Numbered from the stretch's first letter, positions 32,299 through 45,333 are shown. The stretch: 64,000 nt of DNA from Phanerochaete sordida (GCA_019973155.2 BPQB01000028.1:350757-414756), one strand, 5' to 3'. Notes: generated by a model from the sequence alone, not told the origin. Numbers and translations are program-made.

Positions 32299-35200
32299 CT
32301 CTGCGGCGCGACGGAGACGAGGAGAGGTAGAAACCGGCAGATCAAGGCATGGAGGGCTGGAGAGAGGCGAGGTATAGATATGAAACCACGCGAGGGTCCC
32401 GGGGAAGCCAGAACAAACTTTTGTGGGATCTGGTGCTCACGGGTAATGTGTTCTAGAGACGCGCGCACGATGGATCTCACAAGAGAGGCCCTGACAAATA
32501 TTAACGTGTCAACAGGTGCAATCACGTCTCTGCGCTGTACTTGGCTCGCATATCTCCTTTGAGTTGACTTTCGGAGAACATCCACTGATCCACCTTCCGA
32601 ACTGACCCTCGTTCCTTTCTTTCACGAAGAATGGGCATTCGGTGATTAGTCTTCCCGCTCGGACAGTTCTGTCAATGTCCGTCCTTATTCTCGCACATCT
32701 CCAGCCAATCCCCGTCTGCATCGCCCTTGTGAAACGCTCTGATCGCACGTTGTGGCAAACCTTCAGCGACGGATGCGGCAGCACGTTCCGTTCACGCCCT
32801 CCCTCTCAATAACCAATGTGAGCACCCTGTTCTCAGCACCATTTGCATTGCCGCTCCTCCCTCGAATGCACAGAAGCGTATCAGCCGGCCCTGTAGCCTG
32901 GCGTTCCTGGGACCGCCTGCGAGCTTTCGCTGGCCACGAGAACGATGCCTCCCGAGGTTTCAGCGAAGCTGGGGCTCAGCCAGGGACATCCATGCCCTGT
33001 TCGGCCAAGCCCAATTGCCATGGCTTCTCAGTCGACGCCGGCCATGCGCAGGGTTGCTGCAGAGGCGTAGCCCATGCCGCTGCCGAGTCCCACGGGCTTT
33101 GCCAGCGTGGCGCGCCCTCCACGATGAAGTGGCGGGACCGCTCCTTCGATCCACAGTTCCAGAAGGCTGGTGGAATGCAGCATGATGGGAGCTGTGCCAT
33201 GACGACCTCTGCACACTACCGTTCAGCCGCTATCGAGCGGTACGACGCTCGCTCCAGCACGGTGAGCACTAGCAGCTTGCTATCCGAGACACTGGGCGAC
33301 TGACCATCCCCGTGCTGCGAAAGGTACGCTCTGCTCGTGCCTGTCATGCGGAGAACACCCGCTCATACTGCCGAAGCTATCGCCCCGAGGAGCGAGTGCT
33401 ATTGTTGACGCAGTGTTATGCGCCCAGGGGCTTCTCCCCCAGGATGTCTGGGCCATGCGACTCCCGACCCGTTCCTTCTTGATGGCAGACTCACGGTGAG
33501 CTGCGTGGCTGAATGGATCTGGCGCAGCGTTGCGCTCCGAAGCAGCCAAGGCGTCCTCGCGACCTGGTCAGCCTCCCGACGTCGAGCGAGGCCTAACACC
33601 GACTTGTCACTTCTTTCGCAGAGCCCAGGCTTCGCGCACCGAGCCCGCTCCGTCGGGATCCTGCTGCGCACCCGCAACGGCAGCATTCTCCTGCAGCGAG
33701 CGCGTTTCGCGCTGCGAAAGGCCACATGTTCTCACCATCGCGTCCGCAGCACAGGTGTTGCTTTGCTCGCTCTGGTTGGCCCTTTGTTGCTTAGTTTCTC
33801 GGGCCAATGCCACTATCGATCGCGCCTTCTTCGACCCTAGACGATAGGGCGACGCCTGGCCTGGAGATTGCCAATGATCCTTCGCGGCATGGTCTGCCTC
33901 GGACCGGTACGTTTAGACACACCTTTTCCGAAGCCATCGCGAGCACCGACGAGCATCCTCTTGCGGCCTCCGTCCTCCCTCCCCGCTGTCCTTCTCGCCT
34001 CGCTGCACCTCGCGAGGCTCGGACGAGTCGCCTTGTGCAGGCCGGAGTTAGGCCCCCCGCTCGGTCCCGGGCGAATAAGGTTCGCCTTCCCTTCGAGCCG
34101 ACCCTCCCTGTAGCCGCTGGCAATGGCCGATGCCGCATTGCTCGCCACGGATCGCCTTCGCCAACGGATGGTCTGATTGTGCCTTCGCGCTGGCCCGCTT
34201 CTGTGAGAATCTTCTGCCATATTCCGTGCGTCGAAGCTGCGCTCATTATTTCCTCGCCGCGCGCGCGTGGCACCGACACCGTCAGCAAACGGCGAGACAT
34301 CTTATCTGCTTGATAATCTGTCCTATCATGCGGATGGCCTAGGAAGCGTACAAGGTTGGCGGCACGGAGGGCTGGATGGACCCGTAGGCCGCAGTGAGCC
34401 CACATGGAACCCAGCTCCGTCCTGGCACGGGCGCTGGGCAGGGGAGCGTCGTCAGGCCAATCAGCCCGCCGCTCTCAGTCGACGTAGCGGTGAAGCCATC
34501 GCAATACATTATAGCGATGCCTATGATCGAATATGAACAAGTGGATGTCATTTGTGCCCGTGGCAGACGCGATCTAGAGCTGCATCTCGGGGCTTTTAGT
34601 GGGGTCCCCCAGACGAGCACAAGGGTACCTGCGTCCTGGTACCGAATCAGACGTCCCTGATCTTCGAGCGCGATGGGCGTAAACGTCCAGACATCAGCCG
34701 CGCACGCCCGAACGAGTGCCCGGTGCGGACTCGATCCCGCTGAATGGAAGGCGAGCGACGTGTCCGGATCATCCACAGGCAATTACGGGGCCAGCGGGGA
34801 CGCCATCGGAGTGGGAACAGACGGGGCTCGACGCGCTACCCAGCCCGCCTTGACGCCTCGGAGCCGCCTGCGCACGCACGAGGGGCTTCGCCGATTTTGA
34901 GTTCGGCTCTCTCCGCCCGCTGTGAGTTTGTAATTCGTGCTCGCCAGCTCTTCCGCTGACGCACGGGCGAGGAGGAGCGCGAAGGAGCGCGTCGCAGCGT
35001 TCCGAGCACCACGCAGCGATCATGTGGGACGGACATTGGGCACCTCAAGGCTCAGGGTCTGTTGATAAAGGTAACTTTAGCGGAGAAGAAGGGCGCACTA
35101 CACAGACCCGCTCGGTCTCGGGAAGCCTGGGGCCGCCCCTGCAGCCGTCTTGTTCACCGCGGAGCACCAGGTCTTCTAGCGAAAACCCAAGTCAATGAAA

Positions 35201-36895
35201 GCACGGTCGTGCCTGCACTCCGAGCGCAAAGAAATGATACGGCCTGTCATCCAAGGACAACACTTGCCAACGAAACGGAGCTGAGAGCACTGCTGAGACG
35301 GCGGCGCGGCCGATCGATTGAATCGGCAGATCTCTCCCACACCTCGCGTCCAGGTATTGGTACGCGCTAGCACGCGAAAAGCGTGCCGGATAGCTCATCG
35401 TGTACGGCCTCAGGACCAAGCATCGAGGTCTGTGCGCCGCACAGACAAGCGAAAGCACTGCGGCGTCAGGCAGGCAGGTAACGGCGGTTCGTACGCGAGG
35501 AAAGACAAGGCCGCCTGGAGGCGCAATGTCGTTAGTAAGTTTCACAGGGCCGTTAGCAGCGCGCACTTGCCGTAAACGTCGGCAAGCAGGGCAGATATGT
35601 TTTCGCCCGTGTCGGCAAGTCTCGACAGGCAACTGCGGTCTGGCAGATTGTTTGTCTGTAGGGACAGTCTGCCGAGTGCCTGGCTTCTCATGCGTCTTGA
35701 CGTTTTACTGATTTCTGGCTTAGCAGGAGCGCGTGCTTCACCAGATTAGCGGTGCGACGCTCCAGCGCATCTTCGGAAGATGCTTTACAAGCTAAGCACC
35801 TGTGAACGGCCATCCGGAGGCAAGCAAATCAACAACTTTTTTTGCTGCGACGTGCCACATACCCAGGCCTGCTCTAGGCATGTGCATGGCTTATCCTCGG
35901 TACTCACTTCGAGAACGCCGTTCCGACCTTTCCGTCTCCATTGTCTCGGACCCATGGCCAAGGTGCGGTCAGGGAAAAGCTGGCAGAAGCCTTTGTAAGA
36001 TGAAGAGGTGCGGGGCTCCGACCGTCCGTTGGCGTGCATAACACGAGAGCCTAGGACATCTATGGCCGCTTGTCCTCGTGCCAGGGATCGCAGCGAGCGG
36101 CGAGCGCGCCGTAGGACGAGCATCTTCAACCTACCGCGCATCACGCCGTGGCAAAGGTCACAAGTCTCGCCTGGCAGATGTACGCGATCCCCGTCGGGTA
36201 AGCTTTTCGCTGGCGGCTGACAAAACGCACTGCGCGTGGTGGAAAATAATCCTCGTTCGCGAACTGCCTGAGAATTGAATGCTGGTGGTCAACGACAAGC
36301 CTCTACGTTCAGAACAAGCTTCTCACCTTGGACAGTATGCCTGAGAGATTCATGTTGATAATTGGCAGACCAAGAGCTACTCCAGAGTGACGTCGCACCG
36401 TGTTCACGGTCAACACACTCGCGTACGACGTTCACACAGGACCTGGGCACATGCTCGCCATGAAAGAGAGTTCAGCAGGGCAGTGTGCCAACGGTTATCG
36501 CACGATTCTAAGAACCTCCCGGATTGAGCCTCGGAGGTTTTAAGACGCATCACAGCTTGCTGAGGCGTGGTGGGCCCTGGGTGGGCCGTAGGCGCGCCCG
36601 CCGGGGGTGAGTCGGTCGCCTGGCTGAATAGAGGGCAAAAATGTCTTATCATGGCCCCAAGTTGCGGATGGCGAGGTTAAATGTGTGACCGTACCTGCAA
36701 GGGCCTCTCTACCCGCGAAGCATCCTGAGAGTCCTCGACGGCGTCCTCTCGCGCTCGCCCAGCGCAGGCCGAATGGGCGCCTAATTGCCCCGGTTGTGGG
36801 TCCCGCCGGCGGGGCCGACTCCGCCACCGACTGGTCCGGCGCCTATGCCACATTGAGTGCTTGCTGCTTGCCAACCGTCCTCGTCGTTCTGCTCG
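32299..36895. other. 4.6 kb stretch without a recognised gene
   Basis: Only scattered overlapping frames of up to about 200 codons on both strands, none with a recognisable domain, consistent splice structure or paralogue in the window. The first few hundred bases hold the promoter of the Zn2Cys6 gene. I saw no terminal repeats, reverse transcriptase, transposase or tRNA. Possibly a decayed insertion or noncoding region. Confidence 0.45.
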
Positions 36896-37875
36896 ATGGC
36901 AGGCACCGTCGTCCAGCTTTTCTTGGGCTGCTGCTGGCGGAGGAGGCTCAACTCAGTCGTGAGTCCACTCTCGCTGCGCGTGAATTTGTCCTGAACATCC
37001 ACCAGGGCGAGCCCGACGAACATACCCGCCTTATCCGTCCCGCTCCCGAAAACGAAGTCCCCTCGTGAGTCCTTCGTTTTGAATGCGAATGAGCGCATGT
37101 GAATGACCCTGAGTGACGACGCAGACCGACGCCAAACTACGTTGTAGACCAACAAATCATCAGGGACCGCCTAGGGTCTATCGTGCGCTCGAAAGAAGGG
37201 TGCGTGTCCTTCCTCTGACTCTGGTCTGACAACACCCAGATAGCACCGTCGTTCATGCCTCTCTCGGTTGCATTCTTCTGCAGAAAAATGGTCAACGTCA
37301 ACACCCCGCTCCCCTTCAACCTGCACAACAAGCTCGACGTCGACCCGTCCAACCCTCGGCCTGCCCGCAGTCGTTCCGCGCACCCTGTGATGGGGGGACT
37401 GCCAGAATCGAGTACAGACATGCTGCCAGAACTTCCATCCCGCGTGTCTTCGTACTCTCCCACACGGGGCCGCGATCTTTCGCCGTCGCATACGAGCCGG
37501 TCGACCACGTCGCTTCATCCCGGAGACGCATCGTACCTTCCACCAGAAGCCTACCCGGATGACTCGAGCAGGAGGCCCATCCTCAACATGCGGCTCGTGC
37601 GGGGACCGGGTGGCTACGGCGTGGGAGGCAAATTCGGACCACGGAAAGGAAGAAGTGCGACCAGGAGCAGAGTAGGCACCGCAGAGCCTGACGCACCGCA
37701 GCACGGCGGAAAATCCACCTCGGCGAACGCCGTCTCCTCCGCCAGCGAGGACGACGTCGGACAGTCCTCGCAAGAATCGACCCCCGACCTCTCAGGGAAC
37801 GACGGTGCACATCCTATACCCGCGGAGGTCGCCCTGCCAGACGTCGGCAAAATTACGTGCAGCTGGGGAGACTGA
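36896..37875 (+). CDS. Conserved-looking protein of unknown function
   Basis: Exons 36896-36958, 37006-37064, 37125-37199 and 37284-37875 give 262 aa; three introns (47, 60 and 84 nt) have canonical ends and keep phase. The N-terminus (MAGTVVQLFLGCCWRRRLNS) has a hydrophobic run followed by paired cysteines and arginines, which could be S-acylated. Next comes PAPENEVPS, an ordered segment NYVVDQQIIRDRLGSIVRSK ending EGKMVNVN, then a Ser/Pro/Arg-rich disordered region and RPILNMRLVRGPGGYGVGG. The short Cys-containing N-terminus followed by helical sequence is loosely like LAMTOR1/Meh1-type lysosomal adaptors, but I cannot support that identity. The start is the first in-frame ATG of exon 1. 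Confidence 0.55.
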
Positions 37876-38284
37876 GGAGATTTTTGTGTCAGCTTACTGA
37901 GCAATGCATTGTGCCATGACGACCTTCAAGAGTTTCTACGACATTTACACGATCTTATCCCCCGCTCTGGTCGCATCTACCATCTCCACTCTGGATTTTC
38001 TTGTATTATAGCAGGGCTTTGGTTAGCTATCCATCCAGGTCAGTTGTTGTCAATGTACATATGCATGTTGTCTGCTTTCGACGAAACGCACGTCTTCTGA
38101 GCCCGAGCTCACGATGTTGAGCGTATCAAAGCGCGCTCAGCGATGCCGACGCACTGCGCAGGATATGCGAGCGCCCAGAAAGGTACCGAGACTCGACCGC
38201 CATCTTGTTCTTCACCGTACCGTCGACGCCGACGTCTCTCCACATAATCAACCCTGCCATTACTTTCTCAACTATTGGCTTTGC
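37876..38284. other. Intergenic region
   Basis: About 410 bp between two genes in tandem orientation; no gene seen. It should carry the COG3 promoter. Confidence 0.5.
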
Positions 38285-41200
38285 ATGGCCGCTCGTAGAC
38301 AACCGGTTTCTGCGGTGCCAACACCACAACCGAAGCCCGTCATCACCTTGGAAGAATGGGAGGCGAAGGCACCGCTAGGAGAGCTCGAGGCACGCAGTGT
38401 TAACCTTTTGAAGACTGCAAGTGAGAATGCAGCACTACCTGTGAAGGTACGGCCAACCATTCGCATGTATGCACCGGCTGCTACGTCCAGGGAGGTGGAC
38501 TGCTCGCTCTTGACGATGGCTGCCTCCCGCAACAAGACGTAATGACGGTGGTTATTGCGGCCATGGCTTACCGAGTTCAAGTTTAGCACTACTGAGTCCG
38601 GCCCCTCATCCCGCCCCGCGTCGCCATCGCCACGAAACCGCCTGCTGGGCACACCGCGCCCGGGGACGCCAGGCGCAGGCGCGTCCGCGCGCACGGCCGC
38701 GGCGGGCGGCGCGCTGCACCCGAAGCACCCCATCGCGACGCCGCAGCAGTTCTACGACTGGTTCGCGCTCATCGACCGCTCGGTGACGCACAGCCAGGAG
38801 GCGCACTTCCGCGCGCACCTCGCGGGCGTCGCGGCGCACCTCGAGACGTGCGACGCGCTCGTGCAGCGCATCGACGAGATCGACGCGGAGGTCGAGGGCA
38901 TGCTGCAGGGCTGGCGGAGCGTTGAGGAGGGCGGGAAGAGCTTGAAGGACGCGTGCGAGGAGCTGCTTGAGGAGCGGGTGAGTCTGTACTTCGTGAGGGC
39001 CTCACGCGTCTTCTGACAGCAGGGTGTGCCAGGACCGTCTTCTGGAGATGACTGAAGCAATTGGCACGCGTCTGGAGTACTTCCAGGAGCTCGAGCAAGC
39101 TACCCGGATGTTGAACCACCCTGGCGAGTCTCTGGTGCTGCAGACCGACTTCCTGTACATGGTAGAACGCGTCGATATCTGTATCGACTACCTGAAGGCC
39201 CATGTGAGTCTGTTACCGTGTCTTGGAATGCTTATTAACAGATGTACTGTGTAGAGGCACTTCAAGGAAGCAGAGATATACCTACTTCGGTTCCAACAGT
39301 GTATGACAAGAGCCATGACGTTGATCAAGATGTACTTCGTTGGATCCCTCAGAGCTTTAGTCGCGGACGTCACCAAGAGGATATCCGAGAAGGTCTGCAC
39401 TCTGGCGTTCTCATCGCCTGACTCTCAACGTTGAATGTCTCTCCTTAGGACGTATCTACCACCGCGCAACATCATCTTCTCTACACAAGGTTTACAACTG
39501 TTTCCAGCCAGCTGGCACCGCTTCTAGCTGAGCTTGAACGGCGCGCAACGGCCCATCCGGAAGAGCTCTCCTCCCTACTGTCCGAATGTCACTCGGCGTA
39601 TTTCGCTGCTCGCAAGGGTCTTCTCGTGCCTCGTCTCGTGGAGGAGATCAAGGGTCTCGACCCTACACGGACTGAGCTTGTGGAACTGGTACGTCGGCCC
39701 GTGTTCTGTGCCGATGACCATACTCATTCTAGAATAACCTCATAGACGAGGGCTGGCTGCAGCTATCTGAAACAGCTTTGTACCGACGAGTTTGACCTTT
39801 TCCGGCAGTTCTTTAATTCAGGCGAGGAACAGCTGTAGTGAGTAATCCGTATGAGACCGCCCTCGCCTAGCTGACACGCCAGTGACAAAGTCAATACCTC
39901 GAGAATCTCTGCGATTACCTATATGACGACCTTCGACCTCGCATACTACACGAGCCGCGCTTGACCGCGCTATGCGAAGTCTGCACCGTGCTACAGGCAC
40001 TGATGGTGCTCGACGTCCCCCGTTTGGACGAAGGTCTCGACGAAGATGAGGACGACACCCTCAACCTTGACTTGGATAGGCCGTCCGGCCATCGAGGTCT
40101 GCGCACGCTGCATATCAGCCATTTGCTGCAGATGGTTCTGCAGGACGCTCAGACAAGGCTGTTCTTCAAGGCCCAGTCCGTCATACAGTCTGAAATTAGG
40201 TATTACGTACCCAAGCCTGAGGACCTGGCCTATCCAGACAAGCTGGTCGGTAAGTTCCTTGTTCATTGAGTTGCTCTATGGTGGCGTTAGGCGGCGACGC
40301 TGACGCATGGGCCGCGGACTTCCTCGCAGCTGCACGGAAACCGGTCTCGGGCACGGAGATCAAGGAGAAAGAGAGTTTTAGTCAATTGTTCCAACTGAAG
40401 TCCCTCGACCGTCAGGAGACATGGTATCCTACCCTTCGAAGGACCGTGTGGGTCTTGTCACAGCTGCACGAGTTCGTCAAGGTGCGTAATTCATTACACA
40501 GTGCCATTTGATGATAATTTACCGAGAGTTTCTCAGCCTGCTATCTTTGACGACATTGCTCAGGAGGCCGTCAACCTGTGTAGGCAATCCCTTGTCAATG
40601 CCGCGGACACGCTGAAGTCGAAGAATCCTCCGTCGTCTATTCTGGACGGCCAGCTGTTCCTCGTGCGGCATGTGCTGATACTCAAGGAGATAACCCAGAA
40701 CCTCGACTTCGCGTCGCGAGACCCTGAACGAGTGGTTGACTTCACCGGCGTAACAGGTGAGCCGCTTGTACACGTATGAATGAACGTGTTAATCGGTGCT
40801 TGGCTAGATACACTGGCTTCGATACTGGGAAAGACCACATCCCTGCTCCCCAACGCGCTGTTCGCCTCGCTGGGAATGCCGAGGGAAGAGAGTTTGACGG
40901 ACGTTAAACACGTAAGTCGCGCCCCCTGATGGATCCACACTGCAGCTTCCTTATCACAGGCCCCACAGGGCGTCGACCACGAGCTGAAGCGGGCGTGCGA
41001 AGACGTGATAGCGTCCTGCGCGGACACGGTCTGCATGGCCCTGCGGGTCTGGCTCGAACGTGTCTCGCAGCACAACGCGCAGCCGCAGAAGCAGCCGCTC
41101 GCGGCGCAAGCATGGGCATCCGAGCCCGCGGTGTCTGCGCTTGTGTCGGGCTTCCGAGAGGCGTGCCTTCGGGATCTGCGCGCGGCTGTAACGAGGCTCA

Positions 41201-41424
41201 AGCTCTACCTCGAGGAGGACCGGACCGTCGCGGTGCTCGTGAAGCATGTCCAGGAGCGCATCGTGGACGAGTATGCTGAGTTCAGGAGGGTAATTTGGAG
41301 CGAGTACAGTGGACCGGTCAGGAGTGAAGTGAGCAATGAGGAGGTCCTGAGGGCTTTGCTGCAGGAAGCCTGCGGTTCTGATATTGAGGCTGCCGTGGAA
41401 GCTGGGACTTCTGCCAAGCCTTGA
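38285..41424 (+). CDS. COG3: Conserved oligomeric Golgi complex subunit 3
   Basis: Eleven exons: 38285-38446, 38576-38977, 39033-39203, 39255-39392, 39449-39688, 39746-39837, 39891-40249, 40291-40481, 40537-40756, 40808-40911 and 40960-41424, giving 847 aa. This is the Sec34/Cog3 family. Diagnostic parts are the N-terminal coiled helix (HFRAHLAGVAAHLETCDALV, ELLEERDRLLEMTEAIG), RLEYFQELEQATRMLNHPG, YLKAHRHFKEAEIYLLRFQQ, CMTRAMTLIKMYF, and the long helical C-terminal half with KAQSVIQSEIRYYVPKPEDL. Cog3 is a core lobe A subunit of the COG tether, acting in retrograde vesicle traffic within the Golgi. Exon 2 may start 6 nt later (38582), which would remove two residues. The intron ending at 39032 uses the second of two possible acceptors because only that keeps the frame. 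Confidence 0.95.
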
Positions 41425-42185
41425 CGACATATATTCGCAGTTGATTTATCATGAGCCAATCGAGATGGAAATGTCGCTGCATCTTCTGCCCCTTGCTGAA
41501 AGATGCCTGAAAACCTGAAGGAGCATATTCCCGGTCGATGCAACGTCCACCATGGGCGCTAGTCCAGCTGCGAAAGGCCCCGGCAATCCGACGCTCTTTT
41601 GCTTCAAACTTTCGTGTCGCTCTGCAACCTCCTTGCAGCCTGTGCATCTCATGCTCCCACATATTTTGACTAGGCATGTACCGAACTCCCAGCGCTGAAG
41701 GAGGGCCTCATCTATCAAGATGGGCACATGCGACGGGAGTCTGGCTATACTCTAGATGCATTCGCGGCTTATCCAGTACGTCGTCGATGCACTCCAGAAG
41801 CTAATGCTATATACATATGGCCACAGGCATGTACTACGCAACCTCGACCCTTACTCTGCGATCCAGCTTGGGCTCCAGACCGTTATGCTCAGTCTCGACT
41901 TCGACCACTCCTTAGCCGCAGTCGTTAGAACTGGTGGAACATGAAGGCTACGTTCTCCGCCTTGTCGTCGACCCTTTGCCCGTCTACGACGATGACCTTG
42001 CCTCGCGCCGTGCGCCATGCGTGCATTCTATGGTACGCTTTCCCATTGTTCTGCTCTCACGACAGCTGATTTTTTAGATGCGTCGCACCACAGACGAAAC
42101 TCGACGCGTCGAGCGAACGCTTGTGGGCTGGAGCTGGAAGAGAGTGCGCTTGGGCTATTTCGGTGCGTCATTATAAACTCTCTGC
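41425..42185 (+). pseudogene. Frameshifted relic of an unidentified gene
   Basis: Protein-like segments occur here but not in one frame. LNPYSAIQ-like text reads LRNLDPYSAIQLGLQTVM and DFDHSLAAVV (41830-41930), then a one-base shift is needed to continue as LVEHEGYVLRLVVDPLPVYD and DDLASRRAPC (41932-42030). A good intron follows (42031-42078, GTACGC to TTTTTTAG), then MRRTTDETRRVERTLVGWSW. I do not recognise the family. Either this is a pseudogene or a small exon boundary has been missed. Confidence 0.3.
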
Positions 42186-43161
42186 TCTCCTCCATTCTCA
42201 ATCCTGCTGCCTACAGTGTGCAGCGCTGTTCAGGCAGTGGCTATGACCTCCCTACCTACCAATCCTCGACTTTCCGCTCCGCTTCCCCCGCTTTGTCGCC
42301 CAATACCCCGAAGCATGCGACAATCACTCATTCTAGGCGACGGAACCCTTGGCGGGCGACGCCGGACCCAGCTGTAAGGCAGCCACTACCGACAATTTCC
42401 GGATGACGCCAGAAGCTCGCGCCGTCCGGGTCCATTAGCGTCTCCCGCATGACGTACGAAGCATCGACGGCGAGGCATTCCACGCCGACCATCCCTCACC
42501 GCCGTCAGGGCTGCGACTTCCCACTCGCACAAGGGGTCGTCGACGCTGTCCCGGGCGCGCTGAGACGCATGCGCCGGCCGACGTTCCCAGCCTACCTGTC
42601 AGGTGGTGATGGATCCTCTGTTGGCCGCGTCCCCTATCTCGCATCACGTCTTATCGCATATCAGCTGCAACGCCGGCGTGCGTGTCGCATCGCTTGTTGT
42701 CTGCAAGGCCGGCGCCGGTACCGACGTCGGTGAGCACCCTTCAGCTGTCCTACCTTCCCTCTCACCCGTTTACTTGAGCCTCAAGACTGTCGCGCACCGA
42801 CAGAATCCAGCCCGCGTCTGGCGGTATCGATCGTGGCACCCCGGATCCGCGTTTCCCACCCCGTCCTACCCATTGTCCTCGCCATCGGCGCAATCCCCTA
42901 TTTTTCGCTCCCAAGACTTTTATGGGTCCATTCCCGCCTCTCTAGATGCCATCTTGTACTGCTTAGAACACGCTGTGTAGACTAGACAAGGATAGGGAAA
43001 TATATTTTGGATTTCCGTCTGAGCTGAAACTCAATGCGTGGACTTGGACCAGTACTTGGCGCCTGACCGGATGTAGCCGAGCGGGTTTAACTCTTACCAC
43101 CATCTCGCTTAGCCTCCGTTTGCTCTCTACCCTCTCCTCGACGCGTCCGACATCGTCAAAA
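42186..43161. other. Region without a supported gene
   Basis: More protein-like but discontinuous frames, possibly continuing the upstream relic (for example around 42610-42730), then the promoter of the PWWP gene. I cannot build a consistent gene. Confidence 0.4.
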
Positions 43162-44911
43162 ATGAGCAAAAAGGGTGCCAAGTCGCAGCCTAAGGAAACC
43201 TCCTACGAGATTCGCGATGTTGTTCTCGCGAAGGTACGCGGGTACCCCCCCTGGCCAGGCATTGTAAGTCGCACACATTTCGCGTCCATTCACGTCGCTT
43301 TTGGTGTCGAACTTCGCGCTTGGGATGCGTACTGACGACTTTACGCCTCTTGTAGATTGTCGACCCAGACAGCGTGCCCAAGGGCGTCGCGAAGGAGCGC
43401 CCCAACGCGAAGAGCAAGAAGGGTAACTGGTACTGCGTCCGCTTCTTCCCTGCCGGTGACCAGTGAGTTGTACGCTTCCATCGCGCGCGAACTGCTGCTG
43501 ACGTTGCCTTCTCCTATCACAGTGCATGGGTAGTGCCCAAGGATATCTCGAAGCTGCAACCGCACGAGATCCAGGCCTACATTGACGAGCCATACAAGAA
43601 GTCTGGAGACCTTCTCCAGGGCTACAAGATCGCCCTTGACCCGAAGAAGTGGGAAGAGGAGCGTGACGCTCTCCAAGCGGAGGCTGCCGAGGCGGAGGCC
43701 AACGCTGAGGTCGATCAACTCGAGGAGAGTGAGACAGGCGAGGGTGTGGAGGACGATGACGAGGAGAAGAAGCCGAAGAACAAGAAGCGCAAGCGCGACA
43801 CCGAAACTGCATCTGCGAAGAGCAAGTCAGCAAAGTCGAAAGCGAAGAAAGAGCCTGGCGAGTCGAAGAAGGCCTCTACAGCCAGCAAAAGCAAGAAGAA
43901 CGGTGTCAAATCGAAGGCTTTGGTCGAGTCGGAGGATGAGGCGGGCGAGGCTGAAGACGACGAAGATGCTGGACCCTCTAAGAAGACTTCGCCGCCACCC
44001 ACCAAGAAGCAGAAGCGCGATAAGGAGGAGGAGGAGCTCGATTGTGAGTCTCTTGCATCCCGTGTGGCTTCACGAGTCATCGTTTCCGCTTCATGACACG
44101 CTCGTTTCGCTAATTGCATAATTTCTACCTGTTTAGCCGTGCTCGCGAAGGATCCGGAGGCCGTAAAGGTCAGGGACTGGCGACACAAGCTTCAGAAGGC
44201 CTTCCTCAGCAAGGCTGTACCTAAGGAGGAGGTGAGGATGTTGTTTTCGGTCTTCCCGCACGCCCGGCACTCAATTTTGCCATTCAAGGATATGCCTGGC
44301 TTCGACCAGTTGTTCCGCACCGTTGAAGAGTACGAGAGCATGAGCCTGCAATACCTTTCCGTGAGTCTACACCCTTGTTCCTATGCGCTGGCAGCCCGCC
44401 GTTGGTCGCGGCGGAGTTTCATTACCCTCATCACGCGATTTCGCATGTTCTGACCTCCCCGTTCCCGTTTGCAACGCTTTAGTTCTCGAAGATCGGCAAG
44501 GTCATGCGCCACATCCACGCCCTGTCCGCCGAAAAGGTTCCCCGCGACGACGAGTACAAGTTCAGGGAGCGCGCCAAGGTGCTTGTTGACAAGTGGCACG
44601 ACATTCTCTCTGCCAACAAGGAGGCCGCCATCCGCAAGCCGGCGACCAACGGTAAGCCGCACGCGGAAGACGCCGGTGCCGCCAACGGTAAGGACGAAGC
44701 GAACGGTAAGGAGGAGAAAGAGGCTACAGCTGTCGTCGAGGAGAAGATTACGGAGAAGGAGAGCATGGAAGTCGACGCCAAGGAGGAGGTTGCCCCGGAA
44801 CCTGCAGCCGAGGAGAAGACCGAGGAGAAGACTGAGGACGCACCCGTCGAGGAGGCCCCTGCTCTCGCTGCCGAGGAGTCCCTAGCAGACATCACGATGT
44901 CTGAGGCGTAG
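43162..44911 (+). CDS. PWWP-domain chromatin protein with TFIIS-N/LEDGF-like domain
   Basis: Exons 43162-43263, 43356-43462, 43523-44043, 44137-44231, 44289-44360 and 44483-44911 give 441 aa. Residues 16-95 form a PWWP domain, starting EIRDVVLAKVRGYPPWPG; its aromatic cage typically binds methylated H3K36 together with DNA. A Lys/Glu/Ser-rich region (EEKKPKNKKRKRDTETASAK) contains likely nuclear-localisation signals. Residues about 243-345 form an all-helical domain (EAVKVRDWRHKLQKAFL, FDQLFRTVEEYESMSLQYLS, KVMRHIHALSAEKVPRD) resembling the integrase-binding/TFIIS N-terminal fold of LEDGF/HRP2 proteins. The tail is acidic. The layout suggests a reader of transcribed chromatin that recruits elongation factors; that role is inferred from the family. 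Confidence 0.88.
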
Positions 44912-45333
44912 AGGAAGACGGTTTACGAACAATGTCATGCGAAAAGCTAAGGGATCCCTAATCCAATTTCTACTGTATCTTTCCCCTCTGCTCCTTGTTG
45001 TGCTGCCCTACGTACCAGAGGACTAAAACTCCTGCTTCGAGTGCTACCTATCTTGCTCCTGCTCTTTCTCTCACATTCATTGTACCATCTTCCTCTCATG
45101 ACCCCACTTGTGTTCTTAGTTCCTGCCTGCTATCCAACAGCGTATCTTTCAGCCTTGCCCGAGACCGCGCTTTGGTAACCTATGAAATGTGGTATTTCCA
45201 CGTTGTGAAATAATTATGCTACATGCACAGTATGTACGGATGAGGTGAGAGCGATTGGCGATAAATAAGCAATTATGAGAGGTGTATCTACCGAAATCCA
45301 GAGATGAACGAGGAGGCAACAAGGGCGCCGCCG
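44912..45333. other. Convergent intergenic region
   Basis: Between the 3' ends of the PWWP (plus) and SEC2 (minus) genes. AT-richer, no gene; probably both 3' UTRs. Confidence 0.5.

Noticed and set aside
32752..34405. Several 140-200 codon frames that might be genes
   Set aside because: They overlap on both strands, mostly begin at non-ATG codons and show no domain, paralogue or consistent splicing.
37255..37283. Upstream ATG at 37255 as start of a single-exon protein
   Set aside because: It lies in a good intron; the spliced upstream exons join in frame and give a more coherent N-terminus.
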